From contig NZ_QRDP01000004.1 in the NCBI RefSeq assembly GCF_003385775.1, positions 1,039,763 through 1,103,762 on the forward strand: a stretch of 64,000 nt of DNA. The letters run 5' to 3'. How positions within the stretch are numbered: the stretch's first letter is position 1; the number at the start of each line of letters is the position of its first letter. Made by a program: the position numbers and the translations under genes. Positions 1 to 8,530 of this stretch are shown here, one piece after another. Source of the stretch: Parasphingopyxis lamellibrachiae (lineage in GTDB: Bacteria; Pseudomonadota; Alphaproteobacteria; Sphingomonadales; Sphingomonadaceae). Below the pieces are notes generated by a model. That model was not told where the DNA came from and did not search any database. It saw only the letters and a program-made list of their open reading frames with translations.

Positions 1-145
1 TGGTGACATCGATATCAGCATTGCTGATGATCGTCCCACCGGCCTCTGCACCGATATACCAAGAATCGTCGCGAGCCAGCGCTGGCGTAGCCGCCAATGT
101 GAGCGCGGTGGTAGCGAGCGCCGCTTGGATGGCGAACTTGCGCAT
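1..145 (-). CDS. OmpA-like outer membrane protein, N-terminal fragment
   Basis: Only the first 48 codons lie in the window; the gene runs off the left edge. The start ATG at 145 opens a signal peptide (MRKFAIQAALATTALTLAATPALA), followed by a short mature stretch that includes RDDSWYIGAEAGG. A basic start, an Ala/Leu core, a PALA cleavage box and a glycine/aromatic beta-strand pattern match N-termini of sphingomonad OmpA-type outer membrane beta-barrel proteins. A purine run (GGGGAAAG) lies just before the ATG. Whether a C-terminal OmpA peptidoglycan-binding domain follows cannot be seen. The family call rests on the signal peptide and first strand only. Confidence 0.6.
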   Translation of the reverse strand, partial: MRKFAIQAALATTALTLAATPALARDDSWYIGAEAGGTIISNADIDVT

Positions 146-165
146 AACTTTCCCCTTTCTTACAA

Positions 166-218
166 ATTCCTAGCGTAGGAATACGAAAACTATTATCGAA
201 ACCATACTGTCCACGCAA
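166..218 (-). promoter_or_regulatory. Promoter and 5'-terminal hairpin of the OmpA-like gene
   Basis: On the minus strand TTGCGT (218-213) and TAATAG (195-190) are separated by exactly 17 bp, a fair sigma70-type pair. Transcription would begin near 183. A perfect 7-bp inverted repeat, ATTCCTA-GCG-TAGGAAT (166-182), would then form the very 5' end of the transcript, upstream of the start codon at 145. Such 5'-end stems are known to stabilise ompA mRNA in enterobacteria; that role here is inference. The rest of 219-394 holds no gene that I can support; it includes a short tandem copy of CCAAATGGCTAAG near 263-289. Confidence 0.5.
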
Positions 219-394
219 GCGGACAATTGGAGTATCTGTTGCCAAAATGCCGCATTCGAGAAACCAAATGGCTAAGCCAAATGGCTAAGGACGCCTTCAA
301 CGGCATGCAGCAACAGAACAACCAACGCGTCTATGCCGATAAGGTTGCATAGTGGCAAGGAAAGTTGGTTATTTAGTTGTGATTTTTCGTAAGA

Positions 395-895
395 TCATGT
401 CGCGATAAGACCGTGAGTGCGTAAAGCTAGGAGGATCGCCGCGATCGCGGAGCGCGCTTCTCCGTCGATTATCGCGCCGCCCGACGCATCCGGCACCGCA
501 GGCTGTTGCTGCCTGACAACAGTTTGCCCCGCAATTACAAGTGCATCGCAAACCTGCTCCCCATCACGCCACTCCGACCCCGTCCAGAAGGAAAAGACGC
601 CGGAATCGCGCAACCATATCTGCATGCCCTCAACCGATTCGACGAAACGCCACCCGCCGCCAGTCCAGATCGCAAACTTGTCGGCATGGCCAGCCCAGTC
701 GCCGGTGGGCGCTGTGCCGACGATCCAGCCCTGCCCGTAGGCCGGGCTTACCGGCGGCACATCGTCGCCGCGTGTTTCGGCCGCCGGGTGTACGGCGCCA
801 TCTAGCAGCGCGAGCGCCTCATTGTGAAACAGCTCCTTCTGGGCCTGGCCCGGCTGGATTAATGGCAGGCCAAATCGGTCGGTTGCATCGGTCAT
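395..895 (-). CDS. DUF2793 domain protein, last gene of the GTA-like cluster
   Basis: This 166-residue protein begins MTDATDRFGLPLIQPGQAQKE, a hallmark of DUF2793 proteins found at the distal end of phage tail and GTA modules. The segment with AHNEAL-like (FHNEALALLDGAVHPA) and tryptophan-rich motifs (GWIVGTAPTGDWAG, FSFWTGSEW) resembles short beta-rich fibre or adhesin modules. It starts 15 bp after the gp15-like gene and in the same direction, so it is probably co-transcribed as the last tail gene. A role in receptor contact is inferred from its position; the family has no settled function. The family call is strong. Confidence 0.75.
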   Translation of the reverse strand: MTDATDRFGLPLIQPGQAQKELFHNEALALLDGAVHPAAETRGDDVPPVSPAYGQGWIVGTAPTGDWAGHADKFAIWTGGGWRFVESVEGMQIWLRDSGVFSFWTGSEWRDGEQVCDALVIAGQTVVRQQQPAVPDASGGAIIDGEARSAIAAILLALRTHGLIAT

Positions 896-910
896 AATGA
901 TGTTCCTCGG

Positions 911-3109
911 TTACAGATGGAATGTCCGGCGCGCCGCCGGGTCGGATTCGGCAAGTGCGCCGAGCTGGACAACGGACAGCAGGAATATGCCGACTGCGTC
1001 GGTGCCGTCGGCCAGCTGGTCGGCAATGGAATAGGTCAGTGTCGCCCCGTCGGTCTCCTGCGTTCGCGACTGGCCCGCCAGCGGCTCTATACTGACGCGC
1101 CACCTTTCTTCCTCCTCGCCAAGCGGCGCATCCGCGCCCGATATCCAGGCCCAGCCGATCCGGCTCCGCCTGACCCACGAGAATCGGATCGCGCCATCGG
1201 CTTCGCGCTGCGCGGACAAATGCACGGGCGTCGGCGGCCGAACCGACCGACCATGGACAATATCGCTGACCGACACCGGAACGCCGGCATCGCCCAAACC
1301 CGTCGCGAGCAGTTCCACGCTGCCGCCAAGGGCCGATGCCGATGTTTCGAGAGGTTTCACTGTGCCGGGATCGAGCAAGACGAAGCGCTCGCCGAAGACA
1401 TGCCCGGTCATCGCCCATTCGGTACCCCGCCGCCCCCGCAGCAGGCGCGAAAGGCGAAACCGGTTTCCGCCAAGCGCCTCGGCGCCTCCGAATTGGATCA
1501 GCTCTTCACCAAGCACGGCCAGATTAGCGCCAGACACCAACGCGGCATCCGTCGCGGATGTCAGCCACATATCGCCATGCAACAACGCGACGTCTATCGC
1601 CGACACGGTATCGAGCAATGCAGACTGGCCGATACCAAGAACGCCAAGCGCAGCGCCGATAACGGCGGGGGGCGAAGTGCGGCCCAGCGACCCGAAGCTC
1701 GCCCCGCCATCGAAACTGACTTCGAGATTGGCCGACCGCCACCCCGGAGATATCCCGGCGGCAGCAACCAGCAGATGCGGGGCGGCATAAAGAGTGTCAT
1801 CCAGAGCAGGAAGATCGAGCAGCTCGAGCCGAGTAGGGCCGTGTTCAAGATCCGGATCGGAAACAACGCGGCCCGGAGCCGCGGCATCTGCCATCACGGC
1901 GCTGGCTCCTGTCGCCCTCACACATTCAAGGGATACCGCCATCCGTTCCAGATTGAACGCGGAGACCCTCCATGATCCTGATTCGCCGGGAATCTGAATC
2001 GCATCGCCGGGCCGGATCGTCATCGCCGCCCATGGCAGAGTTATCGATGCGCGCGTCTTTTCGGTCCACAGCCGTTCGAGCCGCGCCTCGGCAATCGCCT
2101 TTGCCCTGGGAGCCGAGAGCGTGGCCGGAAGGTCGGTGCGTTCGCCTGTCTGACCTGCACCTTCCATCCGGGCGCGTTGCAGGCCTGCCTGATAATCGCG
2201 GGCCGGTTCATAGTAGCGCAGCGCGATTTCGGCGGGTGCCTTGTCTGCGCCCTGCCGTTCCATCTGATACCGCGCGCGCCCCTGTTCCCCCACTTTGGCA
2301 CCCAGCGCATCCTCTGTAAGCGAAACGGGCGGTGAGAGAGTGTCGGTAAAGCGAATCGTATCGGCATCGCAAACCAGATGATGCGGCAATGCGGCAACCA
2401 GCGTTTCGATCGCACCGCGAAGATTGCTGCCATGCCCGGCATAGCCGCTCAGGGTTGCGCTGCTGTCCGCTGTCACCTGCCCGGCGCTCAGTTCATCGAC
2501 GATATCGACGAAGCTGACTGCGCCCTCATCCGCCTCCACCTCGAACGTCAGCGAGGGAATGCGATTACCGAAATCGGCAAGCTGGAGATTTTCAAAGACC
2601 GCCAGTGCCAGCCCGCAATAAGTCGGCGTGCCTGAGCCGCCCTCGGCCGAAGCGATCAGTGGATCGATCGCTTGATCTTCTCCGCCCAGATGAAGGCGAA
2701 AAGCGGTTTCGCTTTTGAAGTCCCCCGCCACTCCGCGCAGCAATTTGCCATCGGCCCAGATACGATGAACGGCGCGGATCGGGCGAGCCGACAGCGCCAC
2801 CGCGAAAGACGCGCTATAACTATAGGTCGTGGCGCTCGGCCTTCCCTTGCCGCCACCTTCCTTATTGCGGTCCTCCTGGAGATCGGTAGCCCAGACGACT
2901 GTCCCGGCAACGCGCATCGTGCCGAAAATCCTGGGCAGCGGCGTACCGTATGACGATGTCTGAAGCCTGAGATCGTTGAGCCGCGGCCCTTCCCTGCCCC
3001 CGGGCCTGAAAACCTCATTGTCGACCTGCTGGCCGATAAACGCGCCAATGGCACCGCCAATCGGGCCGAACAGGGCGGTTCCGGCCGTACTCAGGACAAG
3101 TGTCGCCAT
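911..3109 (-). CDS. GTA gp15-like tail tip/host-contact protein, short form
   Basis: This 732-residue protein opens with a glycine/alanine-rich stretch (MATLVLSTAGTALFGPIGG) and the motif GPRLNDLRLQTSSYGTPLPR, typical of the phage tail protein found as rcc01698 (gp15) in the Rhodobacter capsulatus GTA. The rest resembles its phage-tail-3 and C-terminal beta domains. RcGTA gp15 is about 1,300 residues and starts with a TIM-barrel-like region; this copy is roughly 570 residues shorter and lacks an obvious barrel. It follows the NlpC/P60 gene after 3 bp and precedes DUF2793. It would form the central tail fibre or hub. The gp15 assignment is firm; the domain comparison is from family knowledge. 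Confidence 0.8.
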   Translation of the reverse strand: MATLVLSTAGTALFGPIGGAIGAFIGQQVDNEVFRPGGREGPRLNDLRLQTSSYGTPLPRIFGTMRVAGTVVWATDLQEDRNKEGGGKGRPSATTYSYSASFAVALSARPIRAVHRIWADGKLLRGVAGDFKSETAFRLHLGGEDQAIDPLIASAEGGSGTPTYCGLALAVFENLQLADFGNRIPSLTFEVEADEGAVSFVDIVDELSAGQVTADSSATLSGYAGHGSNLRGAIETLVAALPHHLVCDADTIRFTDTLSPPVSLTEDALGAKVGEQGRARYQMERQGADKAPAEIALRYYEPARDYQAGLQRARMEGAGQTGERTDLPATLSAPRAKAIAEARLERLWTEKTRASITLPWAAMTIRPGDAIQIPGESGSWRVSAFNLERMAVSLECVRATGASAVMADAAAPGRVVSDPDLEHGPTRLELLDLPALDDTLYAAPHLLVAAAGISPGWRSANLEVSFDGGASFGSLGRTSPPAVIGAALGVLGIGQSALLDTVSAIDVALLHGDMWLTSATDAALVSGANLAVLGEELIQFGGAEALGGNRFRLSRLLRGRRGTEWAMTGHVFGERFVLLDPGTVKPLETSASALGGSVELLATGLGDAGVPVSVSDIVHGRSVRPPTPVHLSAQREADGAIRFSWVRRSRIGWAWISGADAPLGEEEERWRVSIEPLAGQSRTQETDGATLTYSIADQLADGTDAVGIFLLSVVQLGALAESDPAARRTFHL

Positions 3110-3112
3110 GGT

Positions 3113-3553
3113 TCAGTTTTTCCGTTCGCCAGATCCGGGCCGCCACCGCCAGTTTCCAAGCAACGGCCAGGGCAGACGCCCGGGCGTTTCTACCACGCGG
3201 CGCAGGCCAAGGTCGGCATGGATGAACGCTGTGCCGCTATGGACGGCCAGATGAAGTTGACGTCCGCCCGGACGCAGCACCAGCAGATCTCCCGCCCGCG
3301 CCGCGCCGCCATCGACTGATATGAAGCCGCTGGCGGAGAGTCGGCCCTCTGCATCGCGAATATCGCCGCCCCGCAGGGCATAGCCATCCGGAAGCACCGG
3401 CTCTGCGCCGACCGCCCTATAAGTGAAGTCGGCAAGCCCCACACAATCGAGCCCAATGCTGGGATCGCGGCCCTGCAAACGAAAGCGGGTGCCGATACAG
3501 GCTCGCGCTGCGGCAAGGATGCGCTCAACAAGAACCGCTTCCCCGGTCATCAA
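3113..3553 (-). CDS. NlpC/P60 family cell-wall peptidase (GTA gp14-like)
   Basis: This 146-residue protein carries the NlpC/P60 catalytic pattern: a cysteine in LDCVGL (about residues 35-40) and a histidine in QLHLAVHSG (about 100). In RcGTA the equivalent gp14 is a tail-associated peptidase thought to open the recipient's peptidoglycan during DNA entry. The start overlaps the stop of the gp13-like gene in an ATGA arrangement, implying translational coupling, and gp15 follows after 3 bp. The catalytic Cys and His are both present, so the enzyme looks intact. Confidence 0.85.
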   Translation of the reverse strand: MMTGEAVLVERILAAARACIGTRFRLQGRDPSIGLDCVGLADFTYRAVGAEPVLPDGYALRGGDIRDAEGRLSASGFISVDGGAARAGDLLVLRPGGRQLHLAVHSGTAFIHADLGLRRVVETPGRLPWPLLGNWRWRPGSGERKN

Positions 3554-4371
3554 CTTGCCCCCGGATAACGGGTCAGCAGGTCGTTGCCCGGAAGATGCGG
3601 TTCGCCGCGAAAATTGCCGGCATTGGAAAATCGGTCACGGCAGGTTGCAAATATCCGGTCGCACCCCGCGGTGATCTCGACCATCGCTCCCGGCACGATC
3701 GCAAAGGGCGGCGTTTCTCTCAGGGTCAGGCGATTACCCGCCGAACGCAAAATCGCACTGGTCAGTCCGCTATTGTCGCCGCTCATCCAGCGCAGCCGAC
3801 CGTAACCATAAGCGTTGGGTGTGGCGGCGGCGCTCGCCACATCAACGGTTACTTCATCGACACGCGCGGTTATCAACGTGATCCGGATATGCGGCGCAAG
3901 ATCGACACGGCAGCGCGTGTCGCCAAATTGCGCGCGGCATTCCGGCGATGTCAGCTCGCTCACCGGCCGCTCAAACACCGCAGCGGGCCCTTTCAGCTCC
4001 GCTGTAAAACCGTCTCCCTCTATGGAGACGGCCCCAAGTTCGCCGCGCGCGAGCGGTACTGTCTCGCCGTCGGGCGCTTCCCAATCGACGGTGAAGAGGC
4101 TAACGGCAGCGCCGTCCCAACGCCCCGCCAGCAAATCCCGCTCCGTGATCGCATCGCTGGTCAGCGCGCCCGACACATCCATCGAACTCGCATCGAGCCC
4201 ATCGCCAAGCCTGACCGCCGATGGCAGCATCCCGGGGGTCGCCTGATAGGTAAGACCGCCGATCACGAGATCGCGGTCGTGCGTCGTGAAGCCGAGCGCC
4301 ACGCCATCGCGGCGGGCGAGCCGCCAGCAAAAGGCGATAGTGGTGATCGGCGCATCGAGGAACGCGGCCAT
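3550..4371 (-). CDS. DUF2163 baseplate/hub protein (GTA gp13-like)
   Basis: This 273-residue protein begins MAAFLDAPITTIAFCWRLAR and has the THDRDL motif near the N-terminus. The C-terminus carries the family signature with two cysteines, CDRIFATCRDRFSNAGNFRG, followed by GNDLLTRYPG. This matches DUF2163 proteins such as RcGTA gp13, a hub or iron-sulfur-like tail component. A good ribosome site (AGGAGAAGC) precedes the ATG. The gene is separated from gp12 by the plus-strand methyltransferase, so it may need its own promoter; the 69-bp spacer at 4372-4440 would have to serve both directions. Confidence 0.88.
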   Translation of the reverse strand: MAAFLDAPITTIAFCWRLARRDGVALGFTTHDRDLVIGGLTYQATPGMLPSAVRLGDGLDASSMDVSGALTSDAITERDLLAGRWDGAAVSLFTVDWEAPDGETVPLARGELGAVSIEGDGFTAELKGPAAVFERPVSELTSPECRAQFGDTRCRVDLAPHIRITLITARVDEVTVDVASAAATPNAYGYGRLRWMSGDNSGLTSAILRSAGNRLTLRETPPFAIVPGAMVEITAGCDRIFATCRDRFSNAGNFRGEPHLPGNDLLTRYPGAS

Positions 4372-4440
4372 AAGCTTCTCCTTTCAAAGGCGGAACAGAA
4401 ACACTTGGTCAAGGCGTCTCCACCTTGGCAATACCGGCAA

Positions 4441-4953
4441 ATGCCAACCGATTACGAACAGCTCTATCGCGAATCCAGAAAGGCTCTTGGAGAACCCACA
4501 AGGGCGTTTGAGGACTTCTTCGATCACTATCCAAAGCCGCGCGCGCTGGTGCTGGACATCGGATGCGGACAGGGTCGGGATGCCCTTTTCATTGCCCGGC
4601 TCGGTCATCATGTGACGGGTATCGATCAATCGCCTTCGGGCATCGCCGACATGCTAGGCGATGCCGCCGCCGAGAATCTCGATATCGAAGGCGAGGTCGC
4701 CGATGTGCGCGTCTATCGACCAGCGGGGACCTATGACGTTATCGTTATCGACCGAACGCTGCACATGCTCCGCGCCGAAGATCGGATTGCCGTGCTTCAA
4801 ACGCTGCTGCGCCATATTGGCGACAACGGCTGTATCCTCATCGCTGACGAAAACAGGAACATGCCGGCCTTCAAGATCGTGTTCGAAGCAGATGAGCGCG
4901 GATGGGCTGTGATCGTCGAAAAGAGCGGGACGCTGTTCCTCCAGTGTCAATAA
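4441..4953 (+). CDS. Class I SAM-dependent methyltransferase inside the GTA cluster
   Basis: This 170-residue protein has a class I Rossmann methyltransferase core: motif I VLDIGCGQGRDALF (about residues 38-51), an acidic residue after beta-2 (TGIDQS), and motif IV-like YDVIVIDRTLH. The size resembles TehB/small-molecule methyltransferases; the substrate cannot be told. It lies on the plus strand, opposite to the head-tail genes, and ends 8 bp before the stop of gp12. I chose the ATG at 4441 because the methyltransferase homology begins there; the open frame upstream is antisense to gp13/gp14. It behaves like a cargo gene in a phage-derived cluster. Confidence 0.8.
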   Translation: MPTDYEQLYRESRKALGEPTRAFEDFFDHYPKPRALVLDIGCGQGRDALFIARLGHHVTGIDQSPSGIADMLGDAAAENLDIEGEVADVRVYRPAGTYDVIVIDRTLHMLRAEDRIAVLQTLLRHIGDNGCILIADENRNMPAFKIVFEADERGWAVIVEKSGTLFLQCQ

Positions 4954-4960
4954 CCCTGTT

Positions 4961-7285
4961 CTAATCCCGGATCTCGATCAGCGGCACGCTCACCGCTTCG
5001 CCTGCCAGGAAGGTTGTGCGGCTGACTTCCAGCCGGTCTTCGGCGAAACGCACCGGGACATCGAATAGATAGCCTGCGCAGATATCCGCATCGGCGGCGG
5101 GCGGAATGTCGAACTGGATCGCTCCGTTCTCGACAATCCAGCCGCTCGCCTGTTCGACATCGTCAACCGATACGCGAACAGTTCCCGGCACCGGATGCCT
5201 GATCCGCCGGACCTGTTGATCCGGAGTGTCGCCATAGCGTTTGACGAGCGGGAAAAGAGTCGTCTCCCCATCGCCCGTTCCGAGCCGCTGATCATCGGGT
5301 TCGGGGGTTCCCGTCATCGTGCTGGAACTATGGTCGAAAGGATCGTGAAAGCGGAAACCGCGCGCCGCGCCTCGCCGCGCCCGGAAGAAAGCGATCAGCG
5401 TGCCGACATCGGCTTCCGATCGCACCCCCGGCCCTGCGTCATAGCGCATCCGCGCATCGGTCCAGTCGCTGTTGCGATGCTCCGCGCCCGATGCCGTCGT
5501 CACGATTGCCGTCGAGAAACCCGGTGTCGCCACCGCTTCGCGGCCAAGCGCGAGAGGGAATTGCACATCGTCAAAGGCCTGCACATCGCCCTCCTTGCTG
5601 TCGAAATGGGTGAAACCGTCGCGAGTAACCTGGGGCAGCGCCCAGAAGAATGTTTCGGCGACGCCGCGTTCCCGCCCAGCCTCGGCGGCAGCGTCGATCA
5701 GAGTCCACTGGGCCGCATCTTCGGCATTCAGGACGAAGCCGGCGAAGTAATGCTGGCGTTCGGCGGGATAGCCGAGCCTTGCCTGCATCGCTGCGACCGC
5801 TCTTGCCGTGGCGCCGCGATTGCCGCCGGTCACCCAGTCATAATCCTCAAGCTGGAGGATATCGAAAGCGGGGTCCGCCCAGCCAAGCGGCACATTGGCT
5901 CGCTTGGCTTCGGGAGCGTCCTCGTCGAGCACGGTCGGCAGATAGACGAGCAGATAGGTCACCGCGTCGGCTGCCTGCGCCTTTACCGCCGCAACGACAT
6001 CCGCCGTGGAATCGGCAAGCATCTGGCCGGCCTGGTTCAGCATGGTGATTTCAGCCGCCGTCTTTGTCCCCTTGATCGTCGGGATGGACACGAGATTGGA
6101 CCCGAACGCCGCCTGCGCGGCACTGTCGTAAAGGCAGATCCGCGCGTTGCCGTCCTGCGTGATCCACCACCAGGGTTCGCCGATCTGGAAATGCACCGGC
6201 TGGCCTGCGCCCTGCAGGATCGCGACGAACGCCTGGGCCACCACTTTCAGAAAATTCATCGCACCGCTGCTCGCGGGCGACAACAGGGTCGACGGCGGCT
6301 CCCATCCGGTCAGCGCCGGATTGCCAAGCTCGTCACGCTGCTTCCAGTCGCCAAAGCAGATCGCATCGAACAGCTCATAGGAGAGCGAGCAGATCAGCGC
6401 ATAGCCAAACGCATTGGCCCGGGCGGCGAAATCGGCGTGCCAGGCAGCACAGGGCGCGTTGAGCACGCCGCCCGACAGGCTGATATACAGGCCCCCGGCC
6501 CAGCCATAATATTCAAGCCGGTAATAATGGCTCATCCCGACATAGTGATTGATGACATCCCGATAGCCGAGATGCAGCGCATTGCGGACCAGCCGGGCCG
6601 GCGTCTGGTTATAGGCGTCGTCATAGCCGGTCGCGATGCGCATGCCATGTTCAGGAAGCAGCGTATCGCCGATACGGATCGTGGATCCGGCACCGGTGCA
6701 GGATATGTCTGTCAGCTCCGCCCATGCATCTGCGGGTGCGGCCAACGGCACAGTGGCGGCCGTATAGCCAGGTGGCACGAGTGAGAGGAACAGCCGGTCG
6801 ATATCCCCGGCCCATACTGGGTCCGCCTCCCCCGGGAGCAGGAACCCACCCTCCAGCGCATCGAAATCCAGCGCGATTTCGGCGTCTTCCGGTGTACCGT
6901 TCGCGTAGTTCCAGAGCCGCACATACCAGCTGCGCGGCTCGCCCGCCTCGTCCCGTCCTTCGATCGTCAGCGTCGGACCATGCAGCGCATCGAGCGGCAT
7001 GATCCCGTCCGATCGCCAGCGAAAGCCGAGCGTGCAGCCCCGGTAATCGCGCGCGGTTTCATAAGCGACGAGCGGGTGGTCCCACAGATCCTCGCTCTCC
7101 CAGATCAGGCCGGCCAGATCGTCCGCCATGTAGAACACGGCATTGACCCGCAGGGATTGCGGGCCGCTCGTCACCACGGATGCCATCATCGGACGCGGGA
7201 AGTTGACGGTCCAGAAACGCGGATCGAAGCGCTTGATATGGGTGAACTGCTTTGTGTCGCCAGGGCTGGCGAGCCAGTGGGGCAT
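4961..7285 (-). CDS. GTA gp12-like distal tail protein, enlarged (DUF2460/TIGR02217 C-terminus)
   Basis: The protein has 774 residues, whereas RcGTA gp12 has about 210. The last 170 or so residues match the DUF2460/TIGR02217 distal tail family (FFRARRGAARGFRFHDPFDH, then DQRLGTGDGETTLFPLVKRYG). The N-terminal 200 residues look like a beta-rich tail domain (FTHIKRFDPRFWTVNFPRPM). The middle, about 230-560, has alternating hydrophobic strand/helix segments with tryptophan-rich motifs (GEPWWWITQDG, LQLEDYDWVTGG) that suggest a glycosidase-like TIM barrel. Sphingomonad GTA clusters have proteins of this kind, and the barrel may replace the one missing from gp15. The gene lies 12 bp after gp11. 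The DUF2460 call is firm; the barrel is inference. Confidence 0.8.
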   Translation of the reverse strand: MPHWLASPGDTKQFTHIKRFDPRFWTVNFPRPMMASVVTSGPQSLRVNAVFYMADDLAGLIWESEDLWDHPLVAYETARDYRGCTLGFRWRSDGIMPLDALHGPTLTIEGRDEAGEPRSWYVRLWNYANGTPEDAEIALDFDALEGGFLLPGEADPVWAGDIDRLFLSLVPPGYTAATVPLAAPADAWAELTDISCTGAGSTIRIGDTLLPEHGMRIATGYDDAYNQTPARLVRNALHLGYRDVINHYVGMSHYYRLEYYGWAGGLYISLSGGVLNAPCAAWHADFAARANAFGYALICSLSYELFDAICFGDWKQRDELGNPALTGWEPPSTLLSPASSGAMNFLKVVAQAFVAILQGAGQPVHFQIGEPWWWITQDGNARICLYDSAAQAAFGSNLVSIPTIKGTKTAAEITMLNQAGQMLADSTADVVAAVKAQAADAVTYLLVYLPTVLDEDAPEAKRANVPLGWADPAFDILQLEDYDWVTGGNRGATARAVAAMQARLGYPAERQHYFAGFVLNAEDAAQWTLIDAAAEAGRERGVAETFFWALPQVTRDGFTHFDSKEGDVQAFDDVQFPLALGREAVATPGFSTAIVTTASGAEHRNSDWTDARMRYDAGPGVRSEADVGTLIAFFRARRGAARGFRFHDPFDHSSSTMTGTPEPDDQRLGTGDGETTLFPLVKRYGDTPDQQVRRIRHPVPGTVRVSVDDVEQASGWIVENGAIQFDIPPAADADICAGYLFDVPVRFAEDRLEVSRTTFLAGEAVSVPLIEIRD

Positions 7286-7297
7286 GGCAGGGCTCCC

Positions 7298-7879
7298 TTA
7301 TTCAGACCGCTGGAGCGCGCGCCGGACCTGCTGCGCGATCTGACGACTGGAACGGGTCAGTGCTTCGGGTTCCGTGCCCTGCGGCGCGTTGAGATTGATC
7401 GTGACGCGGACTTCGCGCGCCGATCTGCCTGCGGACACCGGCTCGACCCGGCCACTGGAAGACGGCACAAACAACTCGGGCCCCTGTTCGCCGATGCGAT
7501 AGGCCCGGCCCGGCGCCACAGGTCCACCGGTTGCCCGCCCCGGCGCGCCAAGGAAAGCGCTGGCAAGCTGTGTCCCGAGCGCAAGCAGTCCGTCGGATTG
7601 GCCTTTGCCGCTTCCCGAAAACAGGGAATTCAATCCGGTACTGACAGCAGCCCGCGCGATATCACTCATCACGGCCAGCGCCGTCCGTTTCAGATCGTCG
7701 AACCCGAGTTTGCCGGTGCGCACCGCGCGCAGCAACGCTCTCTCGATCCGACTGCCGACCATATCCGCCGCGCCGCCAAGGCCATCCGACAGCGCGCGCC
7801 GCATATCCGCAACGTCGTGGCGAAAGGCTTGCGTATCGGCACGTACGCGGATCAGCTCGTCTTCGAAATCGTCATTCAT
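7298..7879 (-). CDS. Phage tail tape measure-like protein (GTA gp11)
   Basis: This 193-residue protein starts MNDDFEDELIRVRADTQAFRHDV and continues with helical, alanine-rich segments and a glycine-rich central part (GAPGRATGGPVAPGRAYRIGEQGPELF). The motif GRAYRIGEQGPELFVPSSSG is the classical C-terminal signature of tape measure proteins. RcGTA gp11 is about 220 residues, so the length is normal for a short GTA tail. The start overlaps the end of the upstream chaperone gene by 8 bp. It would set tail length and be ejected into the recipient with the DNA. Confidence 0.85.
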   Translation of the reverse strand: MNDDFEDELIRVRADTQAFRHDVADMRRALSDGLGGAADMVGSRIERALLRAVRTGKLGFDDLKRTALAVMSDIARAAVSTGLNSLFSGSGKGQSDGLLALGTQLASAFLGAPGRATGGPVAPGRAYRIGEQGPELFVPSSSGRVEPVSAGRSAREVRVTINLNAPQGTEPEALTRSSRQIAQQVRRALQRSE

Positions 7880-8072
7880 CGGGAAATTGCTCCATCAATC
7901 GGGAGAGGTCGGACCGGGCTGCAGGAACCCCGCCGGCATCGTCATCGGAAAAGGCCATCAGGACCGTGGCCAATTCGGCCGGCGTCGCCGCCCAGAATTC
8001 CTCGGGCCGCCAGCCGAGCGTCATGCCCGCAAGGCCCGCAAGTCGGGTCGCAGCCGCCGCAAACTCACTCAC
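7872..8072 (-). CDS. Phage tail assembly chaperone (TAC_6-like, GTA gp10.1)
   Basis: This 66-residue protein has the family pattern of a short helix, GLAGMTLGWRPEEFWAATPAEL and an acidic tail. It matches the small tail assembly chaperones (formerly DUF2376, TIGR02216) that follow gp10 in GTA clusters. The ATG at 8072 overlaps the TGA of the gp10 gene (ATGA), so translation is probably coupled. It would act in the cytoplasm with gp10 on the tape measure protein and is not expected in the finished particle. Confidence 0.8.
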   Translation of the reverse strand: MSEFAAAATRLAGLAGMTLGWRPEEFWAATPAELATVLMAFSDDDAGGVPAARSDLSRLMEQFPDE

Positions 8073-8377
8073 CGCCCTTGCAGGATTTGACCGAGCAGCG
8101 CCCGGAGCACGGGCGTCGCCGCCGCAAGCCCCTGCCCCGCAATGCTCTCGCCAAAGCGTTCACGCGTCAGCTTTGCCGGTTTCGGGTCGAGGCAATGCCA
8201 GAACAGCGCGACCAGTTCGCCGAGCCTGAGCTCGCCCCCGGCCGCCCGCTCAACCAGCGCGAACAGCGGGCCCAATTCCTCCTCAGCCGCGACCAGCGCC
8301 GTGAAGCTCGGCCGTAACCGCAGCGTTTCGCCGGCAACGACGATCTCCGCCTCGCCTCGGTTTGGATTGGCTTTCAT
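8069..8377 (-). CDS. Gene transfer agent family protein, tail assembly chaperone (GTA gp10)
   Basis: From the ATG at 8377 the protein has 102 residues, beginning MKANPNRGEAEIVVAGETLRL. That beta-hairpin start and the following FTALVAAEEELGPLFALVERA match GTA gp10 (TAC_11-type chaperones). I prefer this start over the in-frame ATG at 8410 because GAGG lies about 6 bases upstream and family homology begins there. The gene is coupled to gp10.1 by ATGA. It likely binds the tape measure protein during tail assembly. Confidence 0.8.
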   Translation of the reverse strand: MKANPNRGEAEIVVAGETLRLRPSFTALVAAEEELGPLFALVERAAGGELRLGELVALFWHCLDPKPAKLTRERFGESIAGQGLAAATPVLRALLGQILQGR

Positions 8378-8530
8378 TGCGACCTCATCTTCTGCGTTGA
8401 AGTTTCTCACGCGGAGAAAATTGACGGCGGTAAACCGTCCGTTTGGAAGCGAATAAATTTCACCTCGCGATTCAACTGAAAGCGATCCTGATTGATTTAG
8501 ACGGATCGAAAGAAAAACCGCGAGGTAATA

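Noticed and set aside
3595-4440. An in-frame upstream extension of the methyltransferase
   Set aside because: The extra 282 residues are antisense to gp13 and gp14; homology and fold start at 4441.
5195-6784. A 529-residue plus-strand frame antisense to gp12
   Set aside because: It is in a shadow frame of a real tail gene and has no ribosome site or domain.
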